This document shows, in pieces, positions 47,534-56,504 of a stretch of 64,000 nucleotides of DNA. Position 1 is the stretch's first letter. Each line of letters begins with the position of its first letter. The DNA is from Paracoccus sp. C2R09 (GTDB lineage: Bacteria; Pseudomonadota; Alphaproteobacteria; Rhodobacterales; Rhodobacteraceae). A model generated the notes under the pieces. The model did no database searches and had not been told where the DNA came from. It was given only the letters and a program-made list of their open reading frames with translations. The stretch lies in contig NZ_JAHKQB010000027.1 of the NCBI RefSeq assembly GCF_018860625.1, positions 62,001 through 126,000 of the forward strand, in the 5' to 3' direction. The position numbers were made by a program, and so were the translations under genes.

Positions 47534-48898
47534 ATGATACCCTACGATCAGCTTGCCGCGATCCGGCTGGGCTTCGGCCTGTCCCCACGCCGCAGGCTGC
47601 CGCAAGACCCTTCCGAGCTTCTGTCCGAGATCGCGCAGTCGACGCGACCGGGCGATCTGACCACCGATCGGGTCAGCGCCATCCTGCGCGAGGGGCAGGA
47701 CATCCGCCAGAAGCTGCGCGCGGGTGATGCCGATGCGCGCGAACCCCTGCAACAGCACCGTCGCGACGCCACGAGGACGCGCCTTCGGGCGATGCGCGAA
47801 CGCTTTGCCCGCGGCGTCGATGCCCGCGCGGGTTTCGGCGAGAGGCTTGCATGGTTCTGGGCCGACCACTTCACGGTCGAGGGGGCGGACGTCTATCAGA
47901 ACCTGCTCTGCGAGACCTTCGTGGACGAGGCCATCCGCCCGCATCTGAACGGGCGCTTTGCCGACATGATGTTCGCCGCCGAAACCCATCCCGCCATGCT
48001 GCGATACCTCGATCAGTCGCGATCCGTGGGACCGGGCAGCGCCCTTGCACAGCGTCGACCCAAGAAGGGCTTCGGCCTGAACGAGAACCTCGCACGAGAG
48101 ATGATCGAACTGCACAGCCTGGGCGTGGGCGCCGATTACGACCAGCGCGACATCGAGCAGCTGGCCGAATTGCTTGCGGGTCTGCTCTATGCGCCGCGCC
48201 GCGATCGCGTCTTCTTTCCCGCAAGGTCCGAACCCGGCCCCGAGACGGTTCTGGGGGTCGAATACGGCGCCGATGGTCAAGGCAGGCTGCAGGATATCCG
48301 CGCCGTCATCCGCGATCTGTCCGCCCATCCGGCGACCGGCGCGCATCTGGCCCGCAAGATGGCCGTGCATTTCGTGGCGGATGATCCGCCCGAGGCCCTA
48401 GTCGCAAGGCTGCAGGCCGCCTTCGTCGATGGCGGGGGCGATCTGGGCGCAATGAACCGCGTTCTGGCCGAGGCCCCCGAGCTGGCGGATCACATGCGCG
48501 CCAAGATGCGCCAGCCCTTCGATTACATCGTGGCGGGGCTGCGCGGGATCGGCGTGACGGGTAAGCGGGTGCGGAACCTGAACGGTCGCATGACGCGCCT
48601 TGTGCTGACCGAACCGATGGCGCTGATGGGCCAGCCCTGGGTCATGGCGGGCGGGCCGGATGGCTGGCCCGAGGAGGGCGCCGCCTGGGGCAGTCCGCAG
48701 GGCCTGGCCGCGCGGATCAACTGGTCGATGCAGGTGCCGCAGCTGCTGTTGAAGGAACTGCCCGATCCCCGCGCCTTCCTGCCCGTGGCGCTTGGCGATA
48801 CCGCGTCCGACGCGCTGAGATGGGCGGTGCCAAAGGCCGAAAGCCGGGTCGAGGGCGTGGGGATCGTCCTCGCCTCGGGCGATTTCAACCGGAGATGA
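47534..48898 (+). CDS. DUF1800 family protein
   Basis: A 454-residue protein of DUF1800. It has the family segments RLGFGLSPRRR at the start, LAWFWADHFTV, GFGLNENLAREMIELHSLGVGADY and AHLARKMAVHFVADDPP. The biochemical role of the family is unknown. It is almost always encoded with DUF1501, as here: the next gene starts after four bases. There is no visible signal peptide. Confidence 0.9.
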   Translation: MIPYDQLAAIRLGFGLSPRRRLPQDPSELLSEIAQSTRPGDLTTDRVSAILREGQDIRQKLRAGDADAREPLQQHRRDATRTRLRAMRERFARGVDARAGFGERLAWFWADHFTVEGADVYQNLLCETFVDEAIRPHLNGRFADMMFAAETHPAMLRYLDQSRSVGPGSALAQRRPKKGFGLNENLAREMIELHSLGVGADYDQRDIEQLAELLAGLLYAPRRDRVFFPARSEPGPETVLGVEYGADGQGRLQDIRAVIRDLSAHPATGAHLARKMAVHFVADDPPEALVARLQAAFVDGGGDLGAMNRVLAEAPELADHMRAKMRQPFDYIVAGLRGIGVTGKRVRNLNGRMTRLVLTEPMALMGQPWVMAGGPDGWPEEGAAWGSPQGLAARINWSMQVPQLLLKELPDPRAFLPVALGDTASDALRWAVPKAESRVEGVGIVLASGDFNRR

Positions 48899-48902
48899 TG
48901 CG

Positions 48903-50078
48903 ATGCTGAACCGCCGTTTGTTTCTGCGACATGCCGCGCTGATCGGCTGTTCCGCCGCGGCCCATCCGCTGATGACGCCCATGGCCTTTGCCAGCGCGCC
49001 GGGCGAGAACCGTCTTGTCGTGATCATCCTGCGCGGTGCGATGGACGGGATCGACGCCTTCCAGCCCTATGGCGACGGGAACCTGCGCGGGCTGCGCCGG
49101 ACATTGTCGCGGGGGCCCGATCACGGGGCGCTGGATCTGGACGGGTTCTTCGCGCTGCATCCGGGCCTGTCCGCGCTGATGCCGCTGTGGAATGCGGGGC
49201 AGCTGGCCTTCGCGCCTGCTGTCTCGACCCCCTATCGCGACAAGCGCAGCCATTTCGACGGACAGGACATGCTGGAGGCCGGGACCGGCACGGATGCGGC
49301 GCTGCGCGACCAGCGCGACGGCTGGCTGAACCGGATGCTGCAGGTGATGCCCGACATGACCTCGGAGACGGCCTATGCCGTGGGGGCCGAAAAGATGCGC
49401 ATTCTGGACGGTCCGGCCGACAGCCTGAGCTGGGCGCCGCGTTCGACGCTGACGCTGTCGCCCCAGGCCGAGCGGCTTCTGGAACATGTCTATCACGACG
49501 ATCCGCTGCTGCATCCGGCCAGTGTGCAGGCCATCGCTATCGCCGAGGGGCTGTCGCCCGACCTGCTGGACGACGCCAATGGGGCCGAGCATCTGGAGCT
49601 TGCGCGCTTCACGGCGGACCGGCTGAACCGGGATACGCGGATCGCGACCTTCTCGATCTCGGGGTGGGACACGCATGCGGGGCAGGCGAATACGCTCGAC
49701 CGTTCGCTGAAGCGGCTGGCGGCGGCGATCGTCGCGCTGAAGGACGATCTGGGGCGGAACTGGGACACGACCACGGTGATGGCGATGACCGAATTCGGCC
49801 GCACCGCCCGAGAGAACGGATCGGGCGGGACCGATCATGGCACCGGCGGGGCGATGCTGGTCGCGGGCGGGGCGATCCGCGGGGGGCGTGCCCTGGGCGC
49901 ATGGCCGGGGCTGGGGGAGGGCGATCTCTATGACGGGCGCGACCTGATGCCGGTGCGCGACATTCGTGCCTATGCCGCGTGGGCGATGCACCAGAAGTTC
50001 GGCATCGACCGGTCCCGGCTGGAGGGGGCGATCTTCCCCGGCCTGGACATGGGGCCGGACCCGCGGCTTCTGGCCTAG
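48903..50078 (+). CDS. DUF1501 family exported protein
   Basis: A 391-residue alkaline-phosphatase-superfamily-like protein. The N terminus is NRRLFLRHAALIGCSAAAHPL, with paired arginines followed by a hydrophobic stretch, close to a Tat signal. Conserved parts are RLVVIILRGAMDGIDAFQPYGD, RSHFDGQDMLEAG, SGWDTHAGQ and TEFGRTARENGSGGTDHGTG, which contain Asp/His residues suited to metal binding. The function is unknown. It is the partner of DUF1800. Its stop overlaps the convergent response regulator stop. Confidence 0.9.
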   Translation: MLNRRLFLRHAALIGCSAAAHPLMTPMAFASAPGENRLVVIILRGAMDGIDAFQPYGDGNLRGLRRTLSRGPDHGALDLDGFFALHPGLSALMPLWNAGQLAFAPAVSTPYRDKRSHFDGQDMLEAGTGTDAALRDQRDGWLNRMLQVMPDMTSETAYAVGAEKMRILDGPADSLSWAPRSTLTLSPQAERLLEHVYHDDPLLHPASVQAIAIAEGLSPDLLDDANGAEHLELARFTADRLNRDTRIATFSISGWDTHAGQANTLDRSLKRLAAAIVALKDDLGRNWDTTTVMAMTEFGRTARENGSGGTDHGTGGAMLVAGGAIRGGRALGAWPGLGEGDLYDGRDLMPVRDIRAYAAWAMHQKFGIDRSRLEGAIFPGLDMGPDPRLLA

Positions 50079-50809
50079 AACCCCGCCACGCGGGCCAGCC
50101 GGTCCTGGACCATGCCGCTGATCCGCGCCAGATCGGTCGCCACCGCATTTCCGGCGACGTGATCGCGCGCAAGGGCGGTCGCAGCCTCTTCCAGGGCGGG
50201 ATCGCGCGCGGATCGCGCGACCGAGGCCAGGAAGCGCGCGATATAGTCGATCTGCCCGGTATCGCGCGCGTCCGACAGCACCTCGGCCACGTGGTTCAGA
50301 TCGTCGCGCAGGCCGGATTCGTCGGGATGGATCACATCGGTCGGCATGGCGCGGGGGGGCGTACGGACCATGTCGCGGGGCATGGCCTGCAGGATCGTCT
50401 GCTGGAAGACCGCAAGGCTTTCCACAGGCTTGGCAAGGAAACTGTCGGCGCCCGCATCCATCGCGACGTCGCGACCATCGGGATCGCCGGACATGCCCAG
50501 AACGACGGGAACGCGCGGCTCTCCCTCGGTCAGGGTGGCGATCAGGTCGGCGCCGTTCCCGTCGGGCAGGCCCAGATCGACGATGGCGACCATCGGGCTG
50601 TAGCTGCGCAGATGACGCGCGGCGGATCGCAGGCAATCGGCCCGCCTGATCCGGGCACCCGATCGCAGGCACAGAAGGCGCACGGCCTCGCTCGCGAATC
50701 TCGAATCCTCGATCACCAGCACGGTCATGCCGGTCAGCGGCCTGTCCGGCAGCGAGAGGCGCCATTTCGGCAAGGGTTGGGCAGTGTCGGCCTTCTGTTC
50801 CGTCAGCAT
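50075..50809 (-). CDS. Response regulator with C-terminal helical domain
   Basis: A 244-residue protein. A receiver domain (about 28-145) has VLVIEDSRFASEAV, phospho-acceptor in MVAIVDLGLPDGNGADLI and the lysine in FLAKPVE. The C-terminal ~85 residues are helical (LRDDLNHVAEVLSDA, then SVARSARDPALEEAATALA) without a DNA-binding or enzymatic motif; they may be a degenerate Hpt or interaction domain. No kinase gene is adjacent. Confidence 0.82.
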   Translation of the reverse strand: MLTEQKADTAQPLPKWRLSLPDRPLTGMTVLVIEDSRFASEAVRLLCLRSGARIRRADCLRSAARHLRSYSPMVAIVDLGLPDGNGADLIATLTEGEPRVPVVLGMSGDPDGRDVAMDAGADSFLAKPVESLAVFQQTILQAMPRDMVRTPPRAMPTDVIHPDESGLRDDLNHVAEVLSDARDTGQIDYIARFLASVARSARDPALEEAATALARDHVAGNAVATDLARISGMVQDRLARVAGF

Positions 50810-50935
50810 GTCGCGTTCCCCGTTTCAGCGGTTCATCCCTGCTAGCGCGCGAATCGCTAACGCCGGGTTAATCGCGAAGCTTTTCCTTTTACCGCGCTGC
50901 GGATCGCCCTAGTAATCGGGGAAACGGAGGATGAG

Positions 50936-51340
50936 ATGATCGGACGCCTGAACCATGTCGCCATCGCGGTGCCGGACCTTGCCGCAGCCGCCGCGCAATA
51001 CGAAACGACGCTTGGTGCCAAGGTCGGCGCGCCGCAGGACGAACCCGATCACGGGGTGACGGTTGTCTTCATCGAGCTGCCGAACACCAAGATCGAGCTG
51101 CTCTATCCCCTGGGCACCGACAGCCCCATCGCGGGCTTTCTGGAGAAGAACCCCTCGGGCGGGATCCACCACATGTGCTTCGAGGTCGAGGACATCATCG
51201 AGGCCCGCGACCGGCTGAAATCCGAAGGGGCGCGGGTCCTGGGCACCGGAGAGCCGAAGATCGGCGCCCATGGCAAGCCGGTCCTGTTCCTGCACCCCAA
51301 GGATTTCAACGGCTGCCTGATCGAACTGGAGCAGGTCTGA
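50936..51340 (+). CDS. mce: Methylmalonyl-CoA epimerase
   Basis: A 134-residue VOC enzyme that interconverts (R)- and (S)-methylmalonyl-CoA in propionate and ethylmalonyl-CoA metabolism. Metal ligands are visible in RLNHVAIAVPDLAAA, GIHHMCFEVEDIIEA and NGCLIELEQV, with the catalytic glutamate pattern usual for the family. Length fits. The B12-dependent mutase is not in view. It overlaps the next gene by one base (TGATG). Confidence 0.94.
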   Translation: MIGRLNHVAIAVPDLAAAAAQYETTLGAKVGAPQDEPDHGVTVVFIELPNTKIELLYPLGTDSPIAGFLEKNPSGGIHHMCFEVEDIIEARDRLKSEGARVLGTGEPKIGAHGKPVLFLHPKDFNGCLIELEQV

Positions 51341-51609
51341 TGAACCTGACCGGGGGCATCGTGCTGTTCGCCGTCCTGTGGTTCCTGACGCTGTTCGTCG
51401 TCATGCCCATCGGCCACCGCAGCCAGGCCGATGACGGGAATATCGTGCCGGGCACCCATGCGGGCGCGCCCTCGGGCACGCCCTGGCGGCGCAAGCTGAT
51501 CCAGACGACGCTGATCTCGGGGGCGATCTGGGCGGTGATCGCCACGATCATCCTGGGCGGCTTCATCAGCCGTGCCGATATCTCTAACCTCGACGCGCTG
51601 ATCCGCTGA
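51340..51609 (+). CDS. DUF1467 membrane protein
   Basis: An 89-residue protein with two transmembrane helices: GGIVLFAVLWFLTLFVVMPIG and TTLISGAIWAVIATIILGGF (split by a short basic loop). DUF1467 follows mce in many Rhodobacterales, function unknown. Its 3' end overlaps the convergent EI24-like gene by 26 bases. Confidence 0.88.
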   Translation: MNLTGGIVLFAVLWFLTLFVVMPIGHRSQADDGNIVPGTHAGAPSGTPWRRKLIQTTLISGAIWAVIATIILGGFISRADISNLDALIR

Positions 51610-52282
51610 CCATGTGAAAGAGATGCGTGAAGGACGCCGCCGCCAGCAGGGGCACGGCGATGTTCACGAAGGGAATGGCCAGCGCCACCGCCACCATCAC
51701 CCCGGTCAGCGTGACCGCCACGCTGCGGCTGCGGCGCAGATCATGGGCCGAGCCTTCGGGCAGGTGCCGTCTGGCGGCCATCTGGAAGAACTCTCGGCCC
51801 AGAAGCCAGCCGTTCGCGCCGAAGAACAGCACCGGGGCGAGCGGCCCCAGGAACGGCGTCAGGATCAGCGACAGGATCGTCACCCCCAGCACCGCCGCGA
51901 TGACGGCCAGCGATTCCAGCACCCCGTCCAGGAAATCGGGCGAGATGCCGCGCCGGGTCGGGTAATGCATCTCCTCGACCGCCTCGGCCACGCGTTCGGC
52001 GAACAGACCTGAAAAGCCCGCAGCCACCGGCGCCATCAGGAAGATGCCCATCACCGGAAACAGCGCGAGCGAGGTCCAGGAAAGGGTCTGCCCCAGATCC
52101 AGCGTGCCGATCCAGGGCAGGGCGACGCCGCCCGGCAACCAGATGCGGATCGCCCAGAAGATCGCGGCCTGCAGCGCCACGAACAGCAGCACCGTCAGCC
52201 CGAGGCCGATCAGGACCAGCTTCAGCACGGAAGGGCGCAGCAGGTCCGTCCAGCCCCGGATGATCGCGCGGACGGGCAGCAT
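51584..52282 (-). CDS. EI24/CysZ-like membrane protein
   Basis: A 232-residue four-helix membrane protein. It has MLPVRAIIRGWTDLLRPSVL at the start and GANGWLLGREFFQMAARRHLP with LRRSRSVAVTLTGVMVA, typical of the EI24 family that includes the sulfate transporter CysZ. Sulfate transport is not assured. The start at 52282 shares a base with the nitroreductase stop (TGATG); an ATG nine bases earlier (52291) is possible. Confidence 0.82.
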   Translation of the reverse strand: MLPVRAIIRGWTDLLRPSVLKLVLIGLGLTVLLFVALQAAIFWAIRIWLPGGVALPWIGTLDLGQTLSWTSLALFPVMGIFLMAPVAAGFSGLFAERVAEAVEEMHYPTRRGISPDFLDGVLESLAVIAAVLGVTILSLILTPFLGPLAPVLFFGANGWLLGREFFQMAARRHLPEGSAHDLRRSRSVAVTLTGVMVAVALAIPFVNIAVPLLAAASFTHLFHMVSGSARRG

Positions 52283-52851
52283 CACAGCCATGTCGTGATC
52301 GCGTCGATATCGGGGCGGGGACGTTCCGGCGGCGTCGCCCCGCGGGTGCCCAAATGGATCAGCCCGGCCACGCGCTCGTCGGGCTGCAGCCCCAGATGCG
52401 CCTGCCCGAATTCGCGGTTCAGCGCGGCGAAGCCCGTCAGCCATGACGCGCCCCAACCCGATGCCAGCGCTGCGTTCACCAGCCCCAGGCAGACCGCCCC
52501 GGCCGACAGTTCCTGTTCCCACAACGGCACCTTGGGGCTGTCCTTGGGGCAGAAGAGCACCGCGACCACCACGGGCGAGGCCATGGCCGATGCGGCCTTC
52601 TGGGCCTGCGCCTCGTCCTGGCCGTCATCCAGCACGGCCTGGTGCAGCAGGGGGGCGATGGTGTCCAGCGCCCCGCGGGTCAGGACGACGAAGCGCCAGG
52701 GCTCCAGCTTGCCGTGATCTGGCGCGCGGGCGGCCATGGTCAGAAGATCGGTCAGCTCGGCGCGATCGGGACCGGGGGCGGACAAAAGCTTGGGGGGATG
52801 GGACCTGCGCGTGGCCAGGAAGCTCAGCACGGCATCGTCGCGTTCGGGCAT
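52282..52851 (-). CDS. Nitroreductase family protein (YdjA-like)
   Basis: A 189-residue FMN-dependent oxidoreductase. The FMN phosphate region is RRSHPPKLL, followed by AARAPDHGKLEPWRFVVLT; the second half has SAGAVCLGLVNAALASGWGASWLTG and GLIHLGTRGATPPERPRPD. This is the short YdjA class. The substrate is unknown. Coupled to the downstream membrane protein. Confidence 0.9.
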   Translation of the reverse strand: MPERDDAVLSFLATRRSHPPKLLSAPGPDRAELTDLLTMAARAPDHGKLEPWRFVVLTRGALDTIAPLLHQAVLDDGQDEAQAQKAASAMASPVVVAVLFCPKDSPKVPLWEQELSAGAVCLGLVNAALASGWGASWLTGFAALNREFGQAHLGLQPDERVAGLIHLGTRGATPPERPRPDIDAITTWL

Positions 52852-52905
52852 GGCGTTCTCCTTTGCCGGACCTGTCGCGCATCGCGGATGGGGCCGCAAG
52901 GGGCG

Positions 52906-53148
52906 CTATTCGCGTTCCAGCCGGTAATTCCCCTCGGGCAGATTCAGCGCAAGGCGCAGTTCCGACAGCTGCTGCATGGTGAAGGTGATGCGGACCACTT
53001 CGGTTCCGTCATCGCTCATCTGTTCGACCACGACGCGGTCGTCGAAATTCAGGATGACGACATCCTCGTTCAGGGGGCGGGTATTCGGTTCGGCCTCGTC
53101 GATCAGGGTGATGACGGTGGCGTCGAAGTCGTGCTCGATGGTGAACAT
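52906..53148 (-). CDS. Small conserved hypothetical protein
   Basis: An 80-residue acidic soluble protein starting FTIEHDFDATVITLIDEAE, with VVILNFDDRVVVEQMSDDG and a C-terminal QQLSELRLALNLPEGNY. A beta-rich fold is likely. I do not recognise a characterised family. GAGGAGAA lies before the ATG at 53148, so it is surely translated. It is alone, divergent from the M48 lipoprotein gene. Confidence 0.75.
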   Translation of the reverse strand: MFTIEHDFDATVITLIDEAEPNTRPLNEDVVILNFDDRVVVEQMSDDGTEVVRITFTMQQLSELRLALNLPEGNYRLERE

Positions 53149-53295
53149 CCGATTCTCCTCTGGGCCGGCTGGATGGCCCGACTGCGACAATTGCGCGTCG
53201 GGGCGTCGGCCACAAGCGGGCGGTCTTGCTGACCCTTGCCCCCGCGCGGTAGGTTGGGCCAAAGGATGCATTCGGACATGAAGGACAGGGCTGGC

Positions 53296-54084
53296 ATGGG
53301 CAAGGCTTGGGCAAGGGGTTGGCTGCGCGCCGGGCTGGTGACGGCGGCGCTGACCGTCGCGGGTTGCGCCCAGGGGCCTGCGGGTCCGACGATCACGCAG
53401 GCGCCCCAGGCCGCCCCGGCCCCAACCGCCCCGAAGGGCCTTCCATCCCCAAGCGCCCCGCATGACGGCAGCCCGCAGGGTGCCGCACGCAGCTTCGTGC
53501 AGGTCATGTCGCGGATGGAGCCCGCGGTCGAGCGGGAATGCATCGAGCGCCGCAGCCGGGCGATCAACTGCGATTTTGCCTTCGTCGTGGACGACCGGCC
53601 GGGGTTGGAGCCGAACGCCTATCAGACGGTGGACAACAACGGCCGCCCCATCGTGGGCTTCACGCTTTCGCTGATCGCCCAGACGCGCAACCCCGACGAG
53701 ATCGCCTTCGTCGTGGGCCACGAGGCCGCGCACCACATCCTCGACCATCTCGACCGCAAGAGCGGGGCCGCGACGGCGGCGGCCGTGGTGCTGGGGTCGA
53801 TCGCATCGGCCTATGGCGGGGACACGGCCGCGGTCGAACGGGCGCAATCCATCGGTGCCTCGGTCGGCGCGCGTTACTACAGCAAGGATTGGGAACTGGA
53901 GGCCGATTATCTCGGTGCAATCGTGACGATGAACGCGGGCTACAACCCGATCACGGGGGCGGGGCTGTTCTCCCGCATTCCCGATCCGGGCAATCACGTC
54001 CTCGGCACGCATCCCTCGCGCGCACAGCGCATCGCCCAGGTCCAGCGCGCCGTGTCGGACGTGCAGGCCGGGCGCGCGCGCTGA
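53296..54084 (+). CDS. M48 family metalloprotease lipoprotein
   Basis: A 262-residue protease. The signal peptide ends in a lipobox, VAGCAQ (Cys ~26), followed by a Pro/Ala-rich linker to about residue 60. The zinc site is HEAAHHILDH and the third ligand ELEADYLG, with the C-terminal HPSRAQRIAQV typical of M48C proteases (LoiP/BepA type) involved in outer-membrane protein quality control. AAGGACA precedes the ATG at 53296. DUF2254 follows after four bases. Confidence 0.9.
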   Translation: MGKAWARGWLRAGLVTAALTVAGCAQGPAGPTITQAPQAAPAPTAPKGLPSPSAPHDGSPQGAARSFVQVMSRMEPAVERECIERRSRAINCDFAFVVDDRPGLEPNAYQTVDNNGRPIVGFTLSLIAQTRNPDEIAFVVGHEAAHHILDHLDRKSGAATAAAVVLGSIASAYGGDTAAVERAQSIGASVGARYYSKDWELEADYLGAIVTMNAGYNPITGAGLFSRIPDPGNHVLGTHPSRAQRIAQVQRAVSDVQAGRAR

Positions 54085-54088
54085 TCGG

Positions 54089-55348
54089 ATGGCAGAACAC
54101 GGCAGCATCGGGCGATTGCAGTTCAGGTTGGGCCAGCTGCTGCGCAAGCTGTGGGTGCGCGTCACCTGCTTCGCGATCCTGGGTTTCGCCACCGCCGTCG
54201 CCGGCTGGGCGCTGAGGATCGTCATCCCCGACGAACTGGCGGGCTGGATCGGGGCGGATGCCATCGGGACCATCCTGCAGATCATCGCCTCCTCGATGCT
54301 GACGGTGACGACGTTCTCGCTGTCGATCCTGACCGCGGCCTATGCCACGGCCAGCGGGGGGACGACGCCCCGCGCGGTCCGGCTGCTGGCACAGGACGGC
54401 GTCAGCCAGACGGTTCTGGCGACCTTCATCGGGGCCTTCGTCTTCAGCCTTGTCGGGCTGATCATGCTGCAGACCGAGCTTTACGGCGAAGGCGGGCGGG
54501 TCATCCTGTTCCTGGTGACGCTGCTGGTCATCCTGATCGTGATCGTGTCGCTTCTGCGCTGGATCGACCGGCTGGCCACGCTGGGACTGGTCGGCGATAC
54601 GGTCGCGCGGATCGAGACCGTGACCGAACGCGCATTGTCACGGCGCCTTGCTTCGCCCTGGCTGGGGGCGAATCCCCTGCGCGGAACGCCGCCCAAGGGT
54701 GCGATCGCCGTGCATCCGACCGAGGTCGGACATGTCCAGAACTGCGACATGGAGGCGCTGTCGGATCTGGCCGAATCGGCCCGGCTGCAGATCTACCTTG
54801 CGGCGCTGCCGGGCGATCTGCTGCACCCCTCGCAGGCGGTGTGCCACGTGACGGGTGATCTGGACGACACCATCCGCGATGGGATCCTTGCCTGCTTTAC
54901 CCTGGCCCCCGATCGCAGCTTCGATCAGGACCCGGGGTTCGGCTTCCGCGTCCTGTCCGAGATCGCGCAGCGGGCCCTGTCGCCTGCCGTGAACGACCCC
55001 GGCACCGCCGAGGTGGTGCTGACCCGGATGTTGCGCATCCTGTCCTGCTGGACCGAAGAGGCACGGCCCAATGTCGGCTTTCCCCGGCTCTATGCGCCCG
55101 GGCTGGATGCCGAACTGCTGCTGGGCGACAGCCTGCGGCCCATCATGCGCGACGCGGCGGGGGTCGAGGCCGTGCATGTGGCGATGCTGCGCATGCTGAT
55201 CATGCTGACGCTTCAGAATGACCGAATCTTTGGAAGAATTTCCCAGGATCTGGCGCAGGAAATTGTCACCTACAGCGACGGGAAAATCGAGAATCCGGTG
55301 GAAAAGGCGCGTATCGCGTCCCTCGCGCGACAATTGACAAGGCAATAA
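54089..55348 (+). CDS. DUF2254 membrane protein
   Basis: A 419-residue protein with about four N-terminal transmembrane helices (to roughly residue 160) and a long cytoplasmic C-terminal part. Conserved segments are SMLTVTTFSLSILTAAYATASGGTTPRA, cut here to fit, TFIGAFVFSLVGLI, and GFRVLSEIAQRALSPAVNDPGTA. The function is unknown. Close to the M48 gene, so probably one transcript. Confidence 0.87.
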   Translation: MAEHGSIGRLQFRLGQLLRKLWVRVTCFAILGFATAVAGWALRIVIPDELAGWIGADAIGTILQIIASSMLTVTTFSLSILTAAYATASGGTTPRAVRLLAQDGVSQTVLATFIGAFVFSLVGLIMLQTELYGEGGRVILFLVTLLVILIVIVSLLRWIDRLATLGLVGDTVARIETVTERALSRRLASPWLGANPLRGTPPKGAIAVHPTEVGHVQNCDMEALSDLAESARLQIYLAALPGDLLHPSQAVCHVTGDLDDTIRDGILACFTLAPDRSFDQDPGFGFRVLSEIAQRALSPAVNDPGTAEVVLTRMLRILSCWTEEARPNVGFPRLYAPGLDAELLLGDSLRPIMRDAAGVEAVHVAMLRMLIMLTLQNDRIFGRISQDLAQEIVTYSDGKIENPVEKARIASLARQLTRQ

Positions 55349-55357
55349 CAGGCGGTT

Positions 55358-55384
55358 GTGGTGCACGGGCGACAGTGCAACCAC
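55358..55384 (+). terminator. Hairpin behind DUF2254 gene
   Basis: Arms GTGGTGCAC (55358-55366) and GTGCAACCAC (55375-55384, one bulged A) enclose an eight-base loop ten bases past the stop. An A-rich run follows about eight bases later, so it is only a candidate terminator. Confidence 0.4.
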
Positions 55385-55522
55385 CGGAGGAAAAAAACTC
55401 CCGGGAAGTTGAGATAAAGCTGGATAATCGGCGAAATTCTGCTTTATTCGGCAAAGAATTGCACAAATATACCCCTGCTGGCGCCTTTGGAACCCGGTGG
55501 GTGGGAAAGGAAAGGGGCACCC

Positions 55523-55879
55523 ATGATCGGGGTTGTCGTATGGAGCTGCGCGTCGCTGGAAAAGGCGATCATCTGGTGCGAGGATCAGGACAACCTGGCC
55601 TATCTCAAGGGAACCACCGGGCTTGCGCAACCGATCCAATGGCCCGAGGCCGGAGATCTGGTCGAGCTTGAGACCGAGGCGGTGGGCAACCTGCGCCAAG
55701 CCTTCGGCGTCACCATGCTGTCCGAGAAAAGCTGCCCCGAACTGCCGCGCATGCTGAGCGAAGCCGAGCGTCCCGTCGCGCGCCCGCCGCATCTGCGCGT
55801 CGTGTCGTCGCAACTCGAAGCGCGCGCGCCTCAGCGTGCCACGACCGCATCCTGGCCGCGCAGCGGCACCGCCTGCTGA
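55523..55879 (+). CDS. Conserved hypothetical protein of Rhodobacterales
   Basis: A 118-residue soluble protein: MIGVVVWSCASLEKAIIWCE, then DNLAYLKGTTGLAQPIQWPE and GDLVELETEAVGNLRQAFGV, with a variable tail rich in Arg and Ala. Two cysteines in the first 20 residues could bind a metal. No characterised family is recognised. The 174-base gap in front is AT-rich for this genome (about 55405-55475) and probably holds its promoter. It stops 22 bases from the convergent ilvN. Confidence 0.7.
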   Translation: MIGVVVWSCASLEKAIIWCEDQDNLAYLKGTTGLAQPIQWPEAGDLVELETEAVGNLRQAFGVTMLSEKSCPELPRMLSEAERPVARPPHLRVVSSQLEARAPQRATTASWPRSGTAC

Positions 55880-55900
55880 AAAGGCGGCGCCGCGATCCGA

Positions 55901-56461
55901 TCAGGTGCCGCGCGCCAGCGCAGCCACACCCGTCCGTGCCATGTCCATGAGCCCCAAGGGGCGCATCAGATCCGCGAAGGCATCCAGCTTGCTGGGCGCG
56001 CCGGACAATTCGAAGACAAAGCTTTCTAGCGTGGAATCGACCACATTCGCGCGGAAGATCTCGGCGATGCGAAGCGCCTCGACCCGCTTGTCGCCCTGAC
56101 CCTGCACCTTGAACAGCCCCAGTTCCCGTTCCACCGACGGACCCTCGACCGTCAGGTCGTGGACGCCATGCACGACGACGATGCGGCCCAGCTGCGCCTT
56201 GATCTGTTCGATCACCGAAGGGGTGCCGCGCGTGACGACCGTGATGCGCGACATGTGGCCGGCATGGTCCACCTCGGCCACGGTCAGGCTGTCGATGTTA
56301 TAGCCGCGACCCGAGAACAGGCCGATCACGCGGGCAAGGACGCCCGGTTCGTTCTCGACCATGATGGCAAGCGTATGGCTTTCCTCGGTCTGGGCATGCG
56401 GGTCGCGCAGGTCGTATGCCGAATGGCTCGACATGCCCTTCTGGATGTTCAGTGCGTTCAT
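55901..56461 (-). CDS. ilvN: Acetolactate synthase small (regulatory) subunit
   Basis: A 186-residue ACT-domain subunit (ilvN/ilvH) that stimulates the catalytic subunit and gives valine feedback inhibition. The ACT domain begins TLAIMVENEPGVLARVIGLF with SGRGYNIDSLTVAEVDH; the second half has VKGQGDKRVEALRIAEIFRA-like VQGQGDKRVEALRIAEIFRA. It follows the large subunit on the same strand after 43 bases. Confidence 0.94.
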   Translation of the reverse strand: MNALNIQKGMSSHSAYDLRDPHAQTEESHTLAIMVENEPGVLARVIGLFSGRGYNIDSLTVAEVDHAGHMSRITVVTRGTPSVIEQIKAQLGRIVVVHGVHDLTVEGPSVERELGLFKVQGQGDKRVEALRIAEIFRANVVDSTLESFVFELSGAPSKLDAFADLMRPLGLMDMARTGVAALARGT

Positions 56462-56504
56462 TTGACTGCCCTGTTGCAATTGTCTGCGGGGACGGGTGCC
56501 GGTC

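Noticed and set aside
45200-48370. Open frame of 1056 codons on the minus strand
   Set aside because: It is antisense to aspS, the CPBP gene and DUF1800. The translation is low-complexity, rich in His, Gln, Arg and Ala, as expected for a GC-rich shadow frame, and has no recognisable domain.
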